Origin: Cubamyces lactineus | Taxonomy: Eukaryota; Basidiomycota; Agaricomycetes; Polyporales; Polyporaceae | Reading direction: 5' to 3' | DNA: 64,000 nucleotides | Assembly: GCA_022376465.1 (NCBI GenBank) | Contig: JACDTU010000030.1 | Span: forward strand, 124,001 to 188,000 | Shown here: in pieces, positions 10,559 through 21,198 of the stretch | How the letters are laid out: each line of letters starts with the position of its first letter | Position numbering within the stretch: the stretch's first letter is position 1 | The notes under the pieces: model-generated | What the model was told of the DNA's origin: nothing | Database searches by the model: none | What the model saw: only the letters and a program-made list of their open reading frames with translations | Made by a program: the position numbers and the translations under genes

Positions 10559-13198
10559 ATGTCGAGTAGGGTCTCTGGAGATCTAGCCTTGGTCGGCGAC
10601 CAAGAAATTGGTGAGTCTATAGCTAGGTGAATCCTCCAATACCCGGCTCACGCACACGCAGAACCTTCCCCGTCTAGTAACGCTCTCATCGAAACCACAG
10701 CAGCCCTCCCATTGGAAGGCGCAGATGATTCAGATGCTGCGGACGGACAAGTCGCACTGCGTCAAGCTGTTGAGGCTGCTGATGACCACACGGATAGTAG
10801 TCTGATGACCCCGGCCCCGCGCGATAGGGACATCGGCTCTCCGACACCTCGTCCAGGTTTGCTCGGTAAGTCGCTTTTTTCACGATGGCTCACCTGTAGA
10901 TACGGATGTGCAGACCCGTTGCTGATGCGCATTTGCCCTATAGGCTCGCCCAATGTGGGTATTCAACGCGAGTGCGTCACGACATCATCGACTCCCATAT
11001 ACGTGCTGCCGAGGCTGAACACGTTGTCTACCAGATCTACACCTTCTCGCCGCGAGCAGCTCGATGAGCGGTCGTACAATCACGCATTTAGATCCACGAC
11101 CCCACAACGGACTTCACATATTGTGTGCGTCCAGGCATATTTAATACGCGGCCAAGTCGAACTGACACCAGACGCGATAATGTAGCCCAACAGCGGGTAG
11201 AAACGACAGTCTATTCGCTCATTACACACCTTATCCGGCCGTCCAATTGCCTGGGAGTGGTCCGTACTACTCGCCGTACGGGCCTGTGAGTCCATACCCC
11301 GCCGGATATTATAGCCCCGGGTATAGGCCATTTCGAACCAATATTGCTCCCAGGCCCCAACCTCCCTGGGGCAGACTTCCCTCGGATGAGCTTTCACCGA
11401 CTAGGTCAGCCAGAAGTCGCGCGTTGCGGCTAGAGCGTAGTGCTGATAGCGATGTTCTTAGGCCACCCAGACCAATAAGGCCTCTCCCGCAGCCGCAGGC
11501 GCCGTCAACTTATGCAGGAAACAGGTAAGCACTGTCCTCTAGTTCCGAAGTGGCGCTTCGGCTTATCTAATGAAATATGTACGGCCACGATTGATGCTAC
11601 CACGGACAGGATTCAGAACGATCCAAACTCTGCCCCAACTACTCTGGAAGGACGGGTTCCATTGAGGACAGGCGCAGACACTCTGCCCACGGGGTATGTC
11701 GATATGCACGCAACTCTGGAGTTTTGTTGACGGTGAATTGCAGGTCATTGGTCTCCAAGCGCACCCGTGCTTGTTCTGAGGACTCTGACGGGGAGGAGGC
11801 AGGGCAACCACGACATGCTGCAAAGACCAAGCGCACCCGTGCTCGTTCTGGCGACTTTGGCGGGGAGGAGCCAGGGCGACCGCAGCGTGCTGCAAAGACT
11901 AAGCGCGTCCGACACACTCGTACTGTTCCCAATCAGGATCTACCTGACAGAAACCCGCTCTTCATTCCATCCCCCACCCCTCTTGTTACAGTGGACACGT
12001 GCGAAACGCCTGACGCTACCGTGCAACCTGATCCCAATCCATTCCGATCGGTACCGGATGACAGTGGCGATGAGCAGGGAATCTTGGTTCAAGTGCCTGA
12101 GTCGTCAAATGGTCACACTGCGGCTACGGATCTTGCGAGCGCGGAACGGCCGTGCGAACTCATGCCTGTCGATAGCGCAGATGAGGTATGCGACATTGCA
12201 GCTCGCAAGCTACTGGACTGACTTGATACATGGTGGTGCCTCCAGAACGGCGGGGAGCTCCAGAACGACGGCGAGCTCGGGCAAGAGTCAGTGACCTGTC
12301 ATATGATACGATATAGTGTCTGACTACATTTTGACAGGTCTATGGACAGCCATCAATTCGTGCGCTTGCGTTCGCTGAGCTACGTGTCGATGGTATATGA
12401 TGTGGATGGGGACGCCTCCGCCATGGACGCGGAAGCCACGTCGCCGACGTCACTGAACCTCCATGATCAACCGCTGTCTGTTGTCAACGGGAATAACCTC
12501 CCCATGGTCCCCGGGAACGAATTACCTCAACACGACTGGCCTCACAATCAGGTGCTGATACAAGAGGAAGAGACCCCAGTTCGGGTCCTCCGGGATGAGG
12601 CCGTGCCCCAACTTATGCGACGGATTGAGGTACGTGCCAAATTTCGTTACATAGTCTCAACAACAATGAGATCGATTTGCTAGGACGATTTGGAGCCTCC
12701 TACGTCCCCAAATGGCTCGGGCTTCCCATCGTCGTCTGAGAAAACAGCTGCGCTGCTCTGTGATAACGATGCCCCTGCTGACGACTTGGGAGCAACTCTG
12801 GTTGACGCCGCCTCTGATTCTGTCCATCCGCCTCTCGCCGGCACTGACTCCACGCGCGAGCACTCGAACCCTCTGCGTCTCGTGAGTCCATTCGTTTACG
12901 ATTGGCTGTATCCAAACATCACTGACAAACGTATGCAATGCAGGACGCAGAGCTCTCGCACATACGATCCAGGTTGGATTGGCTATCTCAAGGAGACTCC
13001 GCGTCTGAGGTCCCGCCGATCCCGCCAATTCCTGATCCTCAGCACAACCTCACTCCCTCTGAAGTTGGAGTCATTGATGCCGCTTGCCAAAATGGCTCAC
13101 TTCTCCCGGCGGCTTCCGATACTGGTAGGGGTCGCCCGTCAGTTGTGATCCACGTCCACGCTCAAGGGGGATCTCGTGTTGTGCTGGAGTTATTGTGA
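10559..13198 (+). CDS. Disordered acidic protein of unknown function (gene G2)
   Basis: Ten exons keep a single frame: 10559-10610, 10662-10865, 10944-11124, 11186-11524, 11610-11693, 11744-12185, 12246-12286, 12338-12629, 12684-12881, 12944-13198, for 695 residues. Composition is Pro/Ser/Asp/Glu-rich with few hydrophobic clusters. A Tyr/Pro/Gly-rich segment (YYSPYGPVSPYPAGYYSPGY) lies in exon 4, and a 24-residue tandem duplication of alternating basic and acidic residues in exon 6. The C-terminal exon is more ordered (DAELSHIRSRLDWLSQ ... VVIHVHAQGGSRVVLELL). No family recognised. It has the same strand and the same style of short introns and TATA promoter as its neighbours G1, G3 and G4, suggesting they belong together. 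A nuclear or condensate-type scaffold role is only a guess. Confidence 0.7.
11757..11900 (+). repeat. Two 72-bp tandem repeats in G2
   Basis: Units 11757-11828 and 11829-11900, each encoding 24 residues of the form KRTRA-S-D-GEE-G-P-AAKT. A third partial unit (KRVRHTR) starts at 11901. The phase matches codons, so the duplication lengthens the protein without a frameshift. Confidence 0.85.
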
Positions 13199-13951
13199 AG
13201 GCCTTGGGAGGTGTTTTGTATACTCTGAACATTCTCGACCGATGTCACGATTTGTATCCTTCCTCAAGTACGCTAGAATTTCTGCCTTAATCCCGATGTC
13301 TCCTTCTCCTTCTCTCTAAATGCTTTACATATCTCCACCAAAATCAGAAGTTGCGACTATTGAACTCTCTAGCGGATTATACGGCCGGGTGCCGCATAGG
13401 CGCCCGCGAATCACGAACGCGCAGGCGCTCGTTTATGTCAGCTTGGCAGCGAATTCGGAAGCTGACGGCCACCTCGAGATACCTATACCTCGAGATACCT
13501 ATACCTCGAGATACCTATACCTCGAGATACCTATACCTCGAGATGCCACTTTCGAGCAGGTCCTCATGTCCTCATGCTCACCGATACCTCCCCATCGTTC
13601 ACCTGAAAACTACACAACTTCGTTCCGTATCGTACTCTGGCCGTATGGATCCCAGACGCACAAAGGATTCCCCATCGGTCTCCCGATCACAGGATTCCAG
13701 CCAGGTCAGCAAGATGCCAATACTCTCCCTACCCTTCTCGATTGTTCTTATCACAGAACCAACAGCGCATGTGAACAACGGTCTTTCAGCCTCGAATGCC
13801 CTTGGTTGCGCTTGCTGATTCCTTTGTCTGCGGCCACGCTCCCTCCTCGTATAAAGCTATGTCAAGCTCGTCCTGCTCGCAACTCGACTGCTAGATTCTC
13901 GATCCTCCAAACTCCAATCTTACATCTTCTCGACCCCTCTTTCTCATCGCC
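13199..13951. other. Intergenic region and promoter of G3
   Basis: No exon supported. It holds the 16-bp tandem array at 13472-13545 and a TATAAAG at 13850-13856, about 100 bases before the G3 start codon. Confidence 0.6.
13472..13545 (+). repeat. 16-bp tandem array, 4.6 copies
   Basis: Units of CCTCGAGATACCTATA at 13472-13487, 13488-13503, 13504-13519 and 13520-13535, plus 10 bases. The four full copies are identical, so the array is recent. Each unit has a CTCGAG palindrome and two direct TACC/ATACCT motifs. It sits about 400 bases before the start of G3 and may act as an upstream binding array, or may simply be a minisatellite. Confidence 0.95.
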
Positions 13952-15207
13952 ATGTCTACGCCTGCTACCTCGCTTGCGGCCAATGACGCTTTCGACCCTT
14001 CCCAGGTCGTCTCCCTTCCAGCGGAGGCCGGCATTTCCTCGCAGCTATCTACCCTTCACGGCATCTTTGTCAAGATGAACGCGCAGCGCCGACAGTAAGT
14101 GTAACGTGCATCCACCGTGTCTGCTGGATCTAATGATCATCAGCGTCTTTGACCTTTTCGACTTTCCCGCTGACGGTAGCGGCGACTGGCTGCAACATGT
14201 GGTGTCATACGTACTGGATCGCAATGATCGACAAATTCGTGATCACCAAAACCGCATCAGGGATCTCTCGGTCTGGGCGCGAAGCTCTTCACTCCCCAAC
14301 GATGTACTCACTGAATACGCGGAACGCATTCGTGCTTCTCGCCAACTACGTGACGATATCAAGCACGTAAGGGCTATATTCTTAATGCCGTCACATCATC
14401 TCGCTGATTATGGAGCCCATCGTAGTTGCGCTACTCGTTGTCACAGCGGCGGGGTGCCCTTTCCGTGGCCCAACAGGATGCTATTCAAGACCGCCTCGCT
14501 GAGGCGTAGGCACGGGTGCGAGTTGGCAACGAGTTACTGGCTGAGGTCCGTTCTCTTCAGCAGTCTCTACGGCGTTGCTACGGGTTCCTCACGCGGCCAT
14601 GGGTACGTCATAACGCTGTTCTTTCTCTGTAATAAATCCCTTTATACTCAGTTTGCTACAGGAGAGATTTGAGCAGGCCTTGGATACGTTGATGGCCTAC
14701 ACAGACGAGCGCACGATACGACGGCAGTTTGCGAAATTGATCGACGCGTTGGAAGATATCGCCAAGTCTTGCCGTGAAGTCGACGAGAAGGTCACTCCTT
14801 CTCTATCCTCTACTTCTGGTCCAACAGCCTGCGTACCTGGCAAGAACGTCGCGTATCTAATCGACGTGATGATGACCCAAGCATTGTTGCAATCGGAGGT
14901 ATTGACCGAGATACGGGCGAGTATCCAGGTACTGACCGGTGTGCGCTCGCTTACCTTATGATCAGGTTGAATTGAACGCTGCTTTGGAGCCTCCCATCGC
15001 CTTTCAAGCACCGACGCACCACGCGGGTATATCTGAGTTGCTGAGCCTAGTCAGCCGTTGCCACTCCCTGCAAACCAGATTGGAGAGAATCCGGGCAGTG
15101 AGTTCCTCATTTATTTCCCCCCTCAGCCTCTGAAGCGGCAACTCTGGCAGTTGCACGTTGATCTGGAGGAACGCGTTGGAGATATCGCGCAGGAGGTATT
15201 TGCTTAG
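13952..15207 (+). pseudogene. Tandem paralogue, copy 1, with premature stop (gene G3)
   Basis: Exons 13952-14094, 14144-14366, 14426-14602, 14662-14928, 14966-15097, 15151-15207 (lengths 143, 223, 177, 267, 132, 57) join in frame except for a TAG at 14507-14509 (codon 150, probably CAG to TAG). Without the stop the product would be 332 residues. It is mostly helical and charged (ERFEQALDTLMAYTDERTI, QSEVLTEIRASIQ, ISELLSLVSRCHSLQTRLERI), so coiled coil is likely. Exon lengths match the next gene closely and the proteins align (ISELLSL/ISELLNAL, QSEVLTEI/QSEILATI). Intron 4 is only 37 bases but contains CTGAC. Function unknown. As it stands it would make a 149-residue truncated protein, unless the TAG is a sequencing error or read through. 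Confidence 0.75.
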
Positions 15208-15914
15208 TATGTCTTGTGTACTGCTAGTTGAAGCACTGTGTGGTCGTGATGTTTCGGTGTGCTTGAGTAATGTTGCGTAGCTTGTATCGCGTCTCTTTCG
15301 TAATGTCATGATCCGTAATTATCTTGACTGGTTGGCTTCGAGCGAGTCACGGCACCTGCCAACTCCTGAGGTTGCAGCGCGAACAAATCTTGCATTGCCT
15401 TCCACAGTAACATCGGCCTGAAGCAGCCGAGGACGTGCTGGGTTAGTAAGAAGACTTCACACGACCCATTTCAACCGCCCATGTAACGACGACTCATTAT
15501 ACCTAAGCCCCCTTCGAAGGGCTATTGGTGATTGGTACGTAATTGATGTTCAAGAGTTCAAATGCGCAAGGCGATGATGTAGAAAGCAGCGGAAGGCAGC
15601 AAGTTACCAAACGTCTTTGCGCAATGGCGATTGTAGATATCGCTTTCGGTTGTTAGCTTCGGTGAATGGCCTATCAGTACGGTCAGTCTAAGCGAATTTG
15701 TTATCGTGTCTTCCTTACACCTCTGACAATCGTTCTTTGCCAAAGATAGCATGTCGGAAATTGATATCGAGTGGTGATACGTTTGTCTTCAACAGTTCGT
15801 AAAGCGGCTTTGTGCATAATCGCCAGAGACGTCCAGTGTAGCTTATAAGACCTCAATGCAGCTCGAAATCCCATTAGAGCCAACTCTGGCAACTCGCTAC
15901 ACCCTCCGTGAGAT
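15208..15914. other. Intergenic region with TATA box of G4
   Basis: No exon seen. A TATAAGA at 15844-15850 lies about 65 bases before the G4 ATG. Confidence 0.5.
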
Positions 15915-17231
15915 ATGCTTGTCAATACCGCAAAGCTGCTTGCTGTCGACACCACCGACAAAGCCGACGAACCCACGGATGCGCAATGTGATGCCGCTTA
16001 CGAAGCCTATAGGGCGATTCGAGTGATCGTCGACAAGATGAGCTATGAACGCAGGACGTACGTGTTCAACAGCTGCTACTGATCTTACATGTTGATATAT
16101 GATCACTGTCCAGGTTCTTCGAACAACTCCATATACACCCTGACCATGACGACGCATGGCTCCGCCGCCTCGTTACAGTGGCAATACAAACCAACGAGGA
16201 TTATCGTCGTCAAGTTCGGAAGGACCTTTCTACTGCACGTCAGCGTGCGCGCGCGTGGGATGTATGTGGCTCTCTCAAACGGGCTTTCTCAAGGGTCATC
16301 AAGTCTGCAAATGGTCTGCGCCGTGATATGTCTGAGGTAAGTTATGCACCGTTCTTGAAGACGTACGTTACATGAACATGCGCACATAGATGGTGCAGTT
16401 ATATCAGAGAAACAGAGCTCGTTTCGTGCCTTGGCAGGGTGATCGACTTCGCATGCAACTAGATTACATCCGCAATGGAATATCCATCTGCGTCACGCAA
16501 GAACGCGAGGCTCGCGCCAAACTAGGTGACCTGAAGCCCCTTTTAGAGTTCCTGGTTCTTCCACAGGTGAGGTCTGTATTTCTATAGCGAGCATCCTCCT
16601 CATTTCATAACAGCATGATTTCGATATGGCTTTGGAGTCTATCCCTGCATACTCGCCGGCGAATGCCATCAAGAATCGGCTAGCGAGTTTGATCAAGTGC
16701 CTCCGTGACCTCCAGAATGAATGCATGGATTTCCAGCGCACTGCCGGCCAGTACCTCCTACAAGTTACCACGACATTGCATTTCGATCCGGAGATTACCC
16801 TCGGGTCCGACAAGGATTCTCTCGTTGCTGGCTGTCAATCGCTTCGCCGAGAGGTAGAGCAGCAAGCCAAATTTCAATCTGAGATACTTGCTACAATTCA
16901 AGTACGTGTTGTTTCCCCCCAGCTCAGCGATGGTTTCACTGGAACATTCATGCAGATGGAATTTGACACGGCGCAAAACCTCCCGACGGTCATTCAACGC
17001 GGGCTCCATGTATTCACGATCTCCGAACTCCTCAACGCCTTGTCCGATTACGCTTCGCTCAAACGTGACTTGGACACCATCATGCTGGTTAGTCTCCGTA
17101 CTTGTTGAAATATGATGCCGATCCGATCAGCTTTCTGACATGTACTTCAGCAACAGGAGGAACTTCGTGAATCGCTGTCAGCGGCCTCGTCCGAGCTCCA
17201 TGCCGCCAGCATTCCTTCTGTCTCGATATGA
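15915..17231 (+). CDS. Tandem paralogue, copy 2, intact helical protein (gene G4)
   Basis: Exons 15915-16057, 16114-16336, 16390-16566, 16614-16901, 16956-17087, 17151-17231 (143, 223, 177, 288, 132, 81) give a continuous 347-residue protein. Exons 1, 2, 3 and 5 have exactly the same lengths as in G3, so the two arose by duplication. The sequence is helical and charged, with heptad-like stretches (YRRQVRKDLSTARQRARAW, IKNRLASLIKCLRDLQNECM, LKRDLDTIML, QQEELRESLSAASSEL). No signal peptide, membrane span or catalytic motif is evident, so a cytoplasmic or nuclear structural or adaptor role is most likely. I do not recognise the family. Confidence 0.8.
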
Positions 17232-19661
17232 CGCCCGAGTGTCAGTAGGGTATGTTTTCGTGATCCCTTCAATGCTCGTGTAACGTGTCGATATTTCCTG
17301 TATCGCCATCGATATCCCTTGTATGTGTACCAGGCCCCTCTCTACACCATGCCCTTCTGTTCGTCTCAGTATGACCTGCGAAATCCTCCGTCTACAATGT
17401 CATAGCCAGTGCGGAAGCTTGCCGATTGTCGATCAGTCAAATCTTTACTTCCTCCGCGCGAATTTTGTCTTCACGACGATGGATCGTAGTATGCAATGAT
17501 GTTCCCATCCGCCAGCTGTGACGCTGCAAGGGAAGAGGGATAGGTGAGTTCTTGTCCGAGATGATTGTAGGGCAGCCGTGCTGATAATCACTTCAGATGG
17601 GGCGTAGGCGCCACGGACTTGATGACCTACAACATGCATGAACACTGGTCGATTCAGTCAACATCCCATTTGAATGCGGGGCTGTGTGGGTAGGTACGTA
17701 CACATCTCGCTCGTCGACTGCATCTCCATTACCTGTAGTACGTCCAGTCCGTTGCGATATCGTGCGCGTATACTTTGACAAGGTCCCACGACCGTCACCC
17801 TTCATTGAAGCCGAATTTTGCGTGGACGTGCGCGATATCGTTGTCATGACGCATGCCTCAAAACGAATTCTTTCTGGCCAGTTCTCGTATACCTGACGTT
17901 TCATTGGTTCCCTTCTCCCTCTCGCCTTGTGTTCCCCTCTATTTGCAACTCTCCATCTGCATTCGCGCCTCGCTATTCGCGTCTTGCGCCTCGCTATTTG
18001 CGTCTCACTTTTCGCGCTTCGCGTCTCGCCTTTCGGGGGGACGCGCGCACCCTTCTAAGCTCTTGCATCCGCCCCTTGTAATTGTGTTTCCTTTCACGAC
18101 TTTCGCTTTGCCTATTCGCGCCAGCCCGGCCAATCACTTTTCGATACACGCGCTGCCTAGCCCTGTCGCATCCGCCCTTCCGTCGCCCGCGTTTTGCCAC
18201 ACTCTGAAGTCTCGTATACAGTTTTCGCTTTCGTTTTGTTTCCTGTTTCGTTTTTCGCCTCGACCTCTCGTCTTTGGCTCCTGCCTTTGTCCTATCGTAT
18301 TACCTCTTCTGCGTCGATACACGATATTGTCTCCTCGCCGTGCGTCTCTTCCTCTCGCCTCTCGCCTCGCGCCGCCTTCTCGCCTGCCGGTTAATACTTA
18401 TTGCCTCGGCTCGATTACATCCATGAACTTTCCCCGACGGGTGTGACGAACGAACCGAGGGGGCCATGCAAGATTATCCCAAGCGAAACATGTCACATTG
18501 ATCGTATTGCGGCCATAGCAGGAGCATTTTGAATGCACACATCATGTTCCGCGATCTAGCTGTTCAAAATGGTCCAACCCTAACCATTTTAAATGTTCTC
18601 TTCAGGTCCCTCCGCAACCACGGACTGATCTCATGCAACGGACCATGGAATCTATCCCGGCCGACCACAAATCAATTGTTAATTACCGATACAAACATCG
18701 TTTCTTTGTAAATGTCTACAACATGGTACACGTGGTTGACTGAGTGCTGATATCCTGAGTACGGCCTCTATGGGTTCAGCATGTACCCACCTGCGGAGTT
18801 TGAGTAGGGCCTGCGCGCACATCTACGAATAATGCAAACTGAACCATGTGTGACCATGAACAATGGAACAAAGCAAGTCCGAACAACACCATCCTGCATG
18901 ACGAAAGCTGAACCATGATCACTATAATCACCGTATGCCGGCCGCGGCAGGCGAGGAGACTATATTGAGCGCATTGTGACAAAGCACGAGAGCGCCGCAT
19001 TGGGTGGCCCCCTCGGTGACATTCTGCATGGTACACAAGATTTCATGGAGATACGCGATCGAAATCATAGCTAATAGTTCCCTTGTATATTCAGCCAATG
19101 TCCGGCATGCATCATACTGAACTTATTCGGCTTGGTCGCACAGGAAATCATATTAAATGAACTCCGCTCCGAACAGACTCAATGTATTCGATGTCCGAAA
19201 CGTGCTGGGCACAAGCGGAGCCCATTCAAACATGGCTCAAGATGGGTTCACAATGAAACCCCGCGTCCCATGCGAATATGTCCACGGTGTGTGAAAGGTT
19301 GCGTTCCGGATGCTGGTGGTCGATGTGAAAGCCGAACATACCCGGGCGTAACCGGATGCATGCGCATCTGCCACTACCAGCGTCTAGCGCCCGGACTATC
19401 CTCGGCCGCCAGCTGCCAGTCTCTTTGAACTCGTATCTTGAACGCACCGACAGTGACGATACTGTTGCAAAAATATAACAGCACACTCAGACGATATCTG
19501 TTCATCAAAGCAACATTGCGAAGCGGAAAAGAATATCAACAGAGCGGCATAAGGAGAGCTATGAGACAGCAGGATACAACACTTAAGTACATCACACAGA
19601 GACATGGAGGTGCGCGGTCATCGTAAATACTATTGCAAGGAGCATTTGTCACTGTAAACGT
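17232..19661. other. Gene-free stretch with pyrimidine-rich degenerate repeats
   Basis: No convincing exon. About 17900-18400 is strongly C/T-rich on the plus strand with degenerate repeats of CTCGC/TTCGCG (for example GCGCCTCGCTATTCGCGTCT and variants). A near-palindrome AAAATGGT...ACCATTTT occupies 18566-18590. The open frames here arise from composition bias. Confidence 0.6.
18566..18590. repeat. 8-bp perfect inverted repeat, 9-base loop
   Basis: AAAATGGT at 18566-18573 and ACCATTTT at 18583-18590. It could form a small hairpin or be a dimeric protein site; no neighbouring gene explains it. Confidence 0.6.
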
Positions 19662-20575
19662 TTAGAAAAGCTCAGAACCGAAAGCTTCTCGAATATGAGA
19701 CGTGAGATCCGTCGCGCGGCGGACTTGCGCGACGGAGATCGAGGGCGGACGATTTCCGGGAGGACGACTCTGGACATGTGCTATGGTGCAGTAATTGCAA
19801 GGACATGTGCAACAATCTGTGAAAGATACGCTTTCGCGGATCTGGATCAACTTGGCGGCGGTCGCCCACCCGAGCGCTTCCAGGTCAGATGCGCTCAGGG
19901 AGTCCTGCTGGACGAGCTCCTTTAACGCGGGCTCGATCCATCCGGGGATGTCGTATACGCGAGCGAGGCGCACGCGCTCGCCGTGCTGTGGTACGAGCTT
20001 GAAGAGCTCCGCGATCGCCTTCTGGCGGACGTTCTCGAAGTCCCACATAGTCGCGAGCTTCAGCGCAGAGATCCACTGATCCTTGGACATCGTCCGGGAT
20101 ATGTCAGAGGTCCTGTATTGAGGATAGCATACTGGTCAATGCAAGTACAGGGCTTTGGACTGCACACGATACTGTACTCACCCAGGAAACAGGACTCTGA
20201 GAAGGGATCTGAACTCATCCGCGATGATGCCCCCTAGCTCTATGGGGTTGGTGTCGCAACTTCCCTCAATGCCATCGGGGTGATCTGGCGGGGGGAGGGT
20301 GAATGCACTGCTAAATGCCTCGGAGTCCTCTTCGAATGGACGACGCGAAACTTTGAACAGAACACCCTCGACCTTGAAGCGGGATAAACCTCTGTCAGTG
20401 CTTGCGAAGAGAGCGCGGGCATTCTGCTCACATGGAAGATGACATCCCGACAGTAGAATTCGGGATCCCGCGTAGCACGGGGCGTTCCCGGTGTGGGCAA
20501 CGCGTTTGTGAGGCTTTGCATACCTCCCGGCGAGGTGAGCGGCGACTCCGGCGAGGGATTGTCACTTTGAATCAT
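19662..20575 (-). CDS. BTB/POZ-domain protein (short form)
   Basis: Three exons on the minus strand: 20575-20432, 20372-20182, 20112-19662, giving 261 residues in one frame. After a Ser/Pro leader come a typical fungal BTB start (YCRDVIFH VEGVLFKVSRRPF), an EAFSSAF segment, the FRSLLRVLFPG element, and a helical C-terminal half (WISALKLATMWDFENVRQKAIAELFKL) with a short Cys cluster (CCTCPCNYC). BTB domains mediate dimerisation and often act as cullin-3 adaptors; no BACK or Kelch region is present. Agaricomycetes have many such short BTB genes of unknown role. Introns are 59 and 69 bases. Confidence 0.85.
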
Positions 20576-21198
20576 CGCGCGATGCTCGAGAATGAGAAGG
20601 CAACAGACTTAGGACGAAGAACCGGACGATGCACGAGCGTAGGTGGGAGGTGCGCCGCCGGTGACCAGGCAGATGTAGAGGGCGATTACAAGGATAGCCA
20701 AATATCTTGAAGGCACTTCGCGAGCGCTAGAGTGACGAGTGCAATATATGACGATGTAGTGATGATGCTGCGGTAGCTCGCTCGGACTCGTATGCCGTCT
20801 GAATTTTGCGCTGTGGTCAGCGTATATGCTCGCGCACTCGCCTTCAATGGTATACCTTGGTCCTCAGAGCCCTGACAGTCGCAGAACTGTGAACAGATCC
20901 CGGGTCACATTGCACGCAACAGAGATGGCAGTAGCGTATCCCGGTCGCGGCAGCTCTTGACAAAGTCGCCCTCACGGTGGGCGCCAACACCCACGCGAAC
21001 AAATAGTGGCAAAACAGGCGGCGGCCGGATAAGCTTGCAGGCCGCGTTCGCCCATCTCTGGCACATCTATTCATTAGCACAACGAGCACAAAGGCGTTCA
21101 GGCCCATCATCAGATACAACACAAGAGAATCTCGGCCTCTCCGCAAGGACACACTCCCTTGGCTAAGTACGCAAACGGACTCGTACGTCTTGTCCTGC
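20576..21198. other. Spacer between BTB gene and 2OG oxygenase
   Basis: No coding signal or repeat recognised. It contains the upstream region of the minus-strand BTB gene and the 3' flank of the next minus-strand gene. Confidence 0.5.

Noticed and set aside
13472..13545. Possible CRISPR-like array
   Set aside because: Direct 16-bp tandem units without spacers, in a eukaryotic genome; it is a minisatellite.
3677..17231. A giant cargo-carrying transposon such as a Starship or KDZ element
   Set aside because: No tyrosine recombinase, KDZ transposase or terminal repeat was found; only gene co-location is visible.
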